A DNA stretch of 64,000 nucleotides from Coturnix japonica. Taxonomy: Eukaryota > Chordata > Aves > Galliformes > Phasianidae. Shown one piece after another: positions 60,201 through 64,000 of this stretch (the stretch's first letter is position 1; each line of letters starts with the position of its first letter). A program made the position numbers and the translations under genes. The DNA lies in the NCBI RefSeq assembly GCF_001577835.2, contig NC_029521.1:17576470-17640469 (forward strand), written 5' to 3'. The notes beneath the pieces were generated by a model, which saw only the letters and a list, made by a program, of their open reading frames with translations, was not told the origin of the DNA and did no database searches.

Positions 60201-62434
60201 TGTTGTGAACAATAAGTATTATTGAAGCACTCCATACTTAATTTGAGAATTTTGCTGTTTATGGATATTAAAAGATCTTTCACAGAAATGATGAGAAATG
60301 ATCTACTTTTTAAGTTAGGCATTTGAGAGTCCTGTAAAACATCCATTTCAGAGTTAGTCTACACAGTCTTCTTCTATTTAGAGAAATAGCTCATTTTACA
60401 TCTGGTTGAAATCATTTAACAAAGAATAGGCAACATGTCTGCTGCTGATGCTTCCGTTTTCCTTTGTTTTACAGGCTCACTATTCAGGAACCTATCTTTA
60501 ATTTTCCTATGTTAATCTGTTTCTGGTATTTTAGCATAGAGGGTTACGGTTGTTGCATAGTTTTATTGATTGATTTTTTTAATTTTTTTTTTAGTCTTTT
60601 TCCCTCTCTGTCATTTTCCACTAATTGATGAATGATTGATAGGCAAACACTGAATTGCAGATGAGACAAAGTTTCATCCTAACTGTGTGCATATGCTGGG
60701 TTTCTGGTAGCACAGGTGGTTTTGGCTCCCTCCTTTCTTATGTTGTGATCTCTGTTCTTTTTTTTCTTGATACTGTTGTAGAAATCCTCTGTAAGGATAT
60801 CAGTGGATGTATATCATAATGGGTCATGTTGGGACTTTGAGGGAAAGAACATAAGTCTGAGCTAAAATATCTAAAGTGTGCATAGATTACTTGGTTACAA
60901 TTGTCCTTGCATTGTATTTTCATCGAATTGTTCAGCATGGTTATTATTTTCTTAAAACTGATTAATTTTTGCTTAACCAAAGAGCGAGTGCTTTAACTTG
61001 TACTTTAGACCACACTGCAGACTGTAGAGTAGTACAAGCACAGCCTGATCCAGCCTTAACAAATAGGCCTTATTACAATATGACAGCAGTAACTGATCGT
61101 CTCCTCTGTTTGGTTTGGTTTGTTATGTGAAACAATAACTATGAAAGGTTTATATGTGTGATATTCCTAAACCCAATTCTGAAATTTGTGGACAGATATC
61201 AAGAGGCAAATAATGATTGGTGTTCACATTTTTAGCTTTCTTAGATAAATCTGTGTAATACAGTGGCTTATATTACCTTTCTGCTCAGTTTTTCAATTTT
61301 AGTTGTCACTCACAGGCCGTATTATTAAGATCCAGAGCATTTATTAGTCCATTTTTTTCAATGTTCTTTGAAACAAATACTACTTCTCACATGAGAACTT
61401 CATTCTGCTACCCTACAGATATAGAATAATTATGGTTTATTTAAACAAACAAACAAACAAAAAACCAACCCTTCATAGATCAATAGATGTCTGGACTTTT
61501 ATATTGTTAAAATTGGATTTAAAAAAACCACACTTTAAACCAATCCATTATGTTACAGAATTCATGCCACAGAATCTGGGAAAATGCACATTTGTGTAGG
61601 TTCAGTCTTTGAGTGCCTCAAAAGCAGCATCATATTCCAAAGGACATTATGGAACACAGGTACAAAGGGCTTCGTGGCCATGCCTATAAGAAGCCTTCTC
61701 CCCACAGTTTGCCTTATCCTGCCCCTTACATGTTTTAACATGAAGTTCAGAATCTTCCATGCCTTGCTTACAGAGCATGAGAGCAGGAATTTTATTTCTG
61801 TCTTAGTATATTCCAAGCATATGACTTTTAAATGAAATACCAGATAACCTTTGTAGGATAAGCTGTATGGCACTGAGTTTTGTTCTTTCTTTCTACTTGT
61901 TAGTGAAAGAGACTTGTTTCTGAGGCTGTTCTCACTCCCTTCTGTCTTTCATCTTCTCACTTGGCACTTAGAGAGAATGAAGCAGTTTCTACTGGAAAGC
62001 AAGAAAAGTAGCTGGGTTTTCTTCAGGTGAAGTTTTTTGCAATGTAGAGGAGCATATAAATTAGTTTTTGCTTTTGTTGTAGCCTTAGGATGTGAGACGT
62101 GACCCACGGATTTGCGGTCGTGTGCCTTCTCAGTATTCTAGTGATGGCCTTAGTTCTTAGTGTGCACAGAATTGCAGTGAAGTATCTGGTAAAGCCAGCC
62201 AGCCTGTCCCAGTTTCCTAATTGTTCTTCTACGTGCTATGAAATCTTTTAGAGAGTTGTTTAAACAACATCTACTGGAATGTCAATTTAATGAATGAAGC
62301 GCATGCAGGATATAAGTTACTGAAATTAGTCTTTATATTACTGAAATTGTTGACTGTTCACAACTGATTTTCATTCTTATCATAACAGTTTGGATTTAGA
62401 TGGAGACATGAGAAGGAAGTAATTTCAGGAAAAG
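47994..62434 (+). CDS. FRA10AC1: FRA10AC1, spliceosome-associated nuclear protein (5' part, 8 exons)
   Basis: Nuclear protein found in spliceosomal C complexes; biallelic loss in humans gives a neurodevelopmental disorder. Coding parts: 47994-48026, 51883-51959, 53371-53463, 53542-53587, 55757-55833, 56479-56562, 57043-57127, 62389-62434. They join in frame to 180 codons plus one base, matching human FRA10AC1 to about residue 173 of 315. Diagnostic segments: GHGGYDSDFSDEE, LLVKPFQKPKQVKVAHRQFA, REEARKRRFHLISMDA, VNDYILYYGG, ENDKTDLDVIRENHRFLW, EKRLAKKYYDKLFKEYCIAD, FGFRWRHEKEVISGK. The next exon (a CxxxxC zinc-ribbon-like part in human) and the basic C-terminal tail are beyond the window. The start is in exon 1 with an ideal Kozak context, unlike human. 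Divergent from LGI1 with a 19.6-kb gap, as in mammals. Confidence 0.97.
48734..48756. repeat. (CA)n microsatellite
   Basis: Roughly eleven CA units in FRA10AC1 intron 1. Confidence 0.9.
49159..49466 (+). repeat. Unclassified dispersed repeat, copy A
   Basis: Aligns over its length with 54183-54492 in the same orientation, roughly three quarters identical by eye. Shared blocks include GTGTAGCTTTCAG, TTTGGTATTTGCCTTAC, GTATCTGCCT and CTTGGATTGAT. No CR1, LTR or SINE hallmark is recognised. Either an old transposon family or an ancient intragenic duplication. Confidence 0.75.
51883..51959 (+). CDS. FRA10AC1: FRA10AC1 exon 2
   Basis: Acceptor TTATTGGCAG, donor GTAATG. Encodes ARGHGGYDSDFSDEENGEKS then VQKTK, phase 2 out. 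Ala-Arg replaces the human initiator Met-His. Confidence 0.93.
51960..53370 (+). other. FRA10AC1: FRA10AC1 intron 2
   Basis: About 1.4 kb, hosting the LTR fragment; otherwise AT-rich with no further feature. Confidence 0.75.
52385..52665 (+). mobile_element. Avian endogenous-retrovirus LTR fragment
   Basis: Starts TGTGCTGGTTTGGG followed by GGGATAGATTTAATTTTCTT and later ACCATATGGCACTGTGCTCA, the order seen in a common avian LTR family. Only part of one LTR is visible. No internal retroviral region or second LTR is seen nearby, so it is a solo, incomplete, diverged fossil in FRA10AC1 intron 2, in gene orientation. The exact family name is uncertain. Confidence 0.7.
53371..53463 (+). CDS. FRA10AC1: FRA10AC1 exon 3
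   Basis: Acceptor TCTACTTTTAG, donor GTATTA. Encodes TKEDSLLVKPFQKPKQVKVA then HRQFAAEEWD. Phase 2 in and out. Confidence 0.95.
53542..53587 (+). CDS. FRA10AC1: FRA10AC1 exon 4
   Basis: 46 nt; acceptor ATTAACAG, donor GTATCC. Encodes REEARKRRFHLISMDA. Intron 3 is only 78 bp. Confidence 0.94.
53588..55756 (+). other. FRA10AC1: FRA10AC1 intron 4
   Basis: About 2.2 kb, AT-rich, holding unclassified repeat copy B. No extra exon seen. Confidence 0.75.
54183..54492 (+). repeat. Unclassified dispersed repeat, copy B
   Basis: Partner of 49159-49466, located in FRA10AC1 intron 4. The two copies differ by many substitutions and small indels spread evenly, so they are old. No exon of FRA10AC1 is inside either copy. 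Confidence 0.75.
55757..55833 (+). CDS. FRA10AC1: FRA10AC1 exon 5
   Basis: Acceptor TTTATTCAG, donor GTAAGC. Encodes YSRHRKLVNDYILYYGGKME then DFRRS. It is interrupted in all long-ORF views but matches human throughout. Confidence 0.95.
56479..56562 (+). CDS. FRA10AC1: FRA10AC1 exon 6
   Basis: Acceptor TCTTTTATAG, donor GTACCT. Encodes ENDKTDLDVIRENHRFLWRE then DDEADMN(W), almost identical to human. Confidence 0.96.
57043..57127 (+). CDS. FRA10AC1: FRA10AC1 exon 7
   Basis: Acceptor TTTTTACAG, donor GTACAT. Encodes EKRLAKKYYDKLFKEYCIAD then LSRYKENK, phase 0 out. Confidence 0.96.
57128..62388 (+). other. FRA10AC1: FRA10AC1 intron 7
   Basis: The largest intron in the window (5.3 kb). AT-rich, with T- and A-rich simple tracts (for example AAAAC units at 57955-57980 and AAAC units near 61444). 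No exon or recognisable transposon; short frames look random. Confidence 0.7.
62389..62434 (+). CDS. FRA10AC1: FRA10AC1 exon 8
   Basis: Acceptor TCATAACAG, donor GTAATG. Encodes FGFRWRHEKEVISGK, phase 1 out. No exon encoding the next human segment (QFFCGNKYC) is found to 64000, so the gene continues off the right edge. Confidence 0.95.
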
Positions 62435-64000
62435 GTAATGCTCCCTTTCTCTTTATATTACGTTTCACTGTGGTGATAGCTTTTATTGCTGCTTTTCAAC
62501 ATAATTTTGATGACTGTATTTGACAATTTATACTAGTAAGTGTATCAGATGGTGAGAAATCAATGTAACATTTAACTTCCCTATTCTATTCTGTGTAGCT
62601 CTAGTGTGCATACTAATCTACATAAGTAAAAGTTCTACATAAAGAAAAATTCTGCATAAAGAAAAATAACTCCCAGAGTAAACTGGTTCTGAAAGCTTCA
62701 GTAAGAACTGTTATCATATCTTCCAGTCCCATCTCTAAATCAGTAACTTATTCTTGCTGATTCTCTATGGGAGCTCATTTCAGTGGTCCCCATTTCAGTG
62801 CTGTGGGACATGAACTTTTCAAGTAACTGAACAAGCAAGTAAATTATATGAACATGGTGCTGTTCCTGTGGTAGGATGCTCACACACATGTGCAGTTTTC
62901 AGCAGTCACACATGTGTGTGTGAGAAAAATGAATGCTGTGACCCTGTGGATTGGAAAAGATCAGTGAACAGATCCTTTCACTACATAAGTTAGAAATACC
63001 TCACTAGTTTAAAAGAGTTTTACATCACCTTTCCAAAGGTAGCGTTGCTCTCAGTATTGCAGATTGTGCTAACAGCTCCATTTTACGTGGTTTCATGCCT
63101 TCTGAAACACTTAAAAGATAAATGAGAAATGAATTATTTATGAATAATTTTGTTTCTTGCTGTGGGTGGGCTATTTTTGGCTGCGTCGTGCTCTTAATAC
63201 CTGGTTCTCCATACTGCAGGAGAAAGTGCCAAGTAGTATTGTAAGCTTTCTCATGAGATGGTCATGGGAAGCTGCCGCTCGCTGTGTGCTCGCAGCACTG
63301 AGCGGCGCTGCCTCCAGCCACGGGGGGGCACAAGAGCCCCGCGCTGCCTGGCGTGCCAGTGGAGTGGGCACTTCTGAAGGACGTGGCTGATGCCTTCCTC
63401 TGCTCTTCCCTAGAGTAAATTAAAGTGATAGAAATTGCTTTAATTGAAGTGTAGCAAGACGTTAATACCTTGCATTAACCTGATCAGCTGTGAATGGATG
63501 GTGATTCATATTTTAAAAAAGGAATGTGTGTTCTTGTTTTAGCTGGGACAGTAATAGTAATGCTGGGAACCATTTGGTTACAGTCTGTAGGGAATGTATG
63601 GTTAAGTTGTGTATGTTTTATTGCTTTGCTTTCTATGGCTTTCTCTGTAAGGTCATGGATAAATGATTCCGGGTGGTATGGGTGCCCGATAACCACACCT
63701 TACATAGTGTTAAACATATTTAATGTTTATGAATTTGAAGCTTATTGTGTGAGTGTTGTTTGGTTCAAGTGTTAGCAGTGCAAGTGGTTTTACGTTGCAG
63801 AACTGAAGTATCTGAGGACACTGGCAATCCATTAGTTAGAAGCTTAAGCAGAATGTTCCCAGGTTAATCTTTCACACGGTCCTGCTCGTGAGCCTATTAA
63901 TGTAGATCCTTCTTGCTAGCTCTGCAGACAAATTAGTGAATATATGAATCTCTATTAATGCAATGTAGGGAATTCAGTGATGTAAACAACACTGACTGTG
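62435..64000 (+). other. FRA10AC1: FRA10AC1 intron 8 (partial)
   Basis: Runs to the window edge. Contains a perfect 12-bp inverted repeat of CA/TG units (62881-62892 with 62909-62920) and a small GC-rich patch at 63270-63360. Confidence 0.65.

Overview
The window is vertebrate nuclear DNA and almost certainly avian. Intergenic DNA and introns carry several CR1 LINE 3' ends with the bird-type terminal ATTCTATG-like repeat and an avian LTR fragment. The proteins are close to, but distinct from, their mammalian counterparts. Gene order is the conserved SLC35G1 - LGI1 - FRA10AC1 block (human 10q23.33). The species cannot be fixed from the sequence alone.

Layout. (1) 1-1.9 kb: minus-strand CpG island with the first coding exon of SLC35G1; the rest of that gene lies left of the window. 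(2) 1.9-16.5 kb: AT-rich intergenic DNA with two CR1 pieces. (3) 16.8-28.4 kb: complete minus-strand LGI1, eight coding exons, 543 codons by my count, with all splice junctions readable. (4) 28.5-47.4 kb: the interval between the divergent genes LGI1 and FRA10AC1. It holds three CR1 pieces and a phase-compatible chain of possible minus-strand exons (45.08-34.94 kb) that could encode a small undescribed membrane protein. (5) 47.4-64 kb: CpG-island promoter and the first eight coding exons of plus-strand FRA10AC1, whose 3' end is outside the window. Its introns hold an LTR fragment and two copies of an unclassified ~300-bp repeat.

The three named genes are neighbours by ancient synteny and do not form a pathway. 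LGI1 is a secreted synaptic LRR/EPTP protein, FRA10AC1 a nuclear spliceosome-associated protein, and SLC35G1 a multi-pass transporter-like protein. The most interesting points are the orphan exon chain, rearranged start codons in LGI1 and FRA10AC1 relative to mammals, two LGI1 upstream ORFs (one crossing the main start), loss of a glycosylation sequon in LGI1, a hexamer repeat right after the SLC35G1 splice donor, and the paired unclassified repeat in FRA10AC1.
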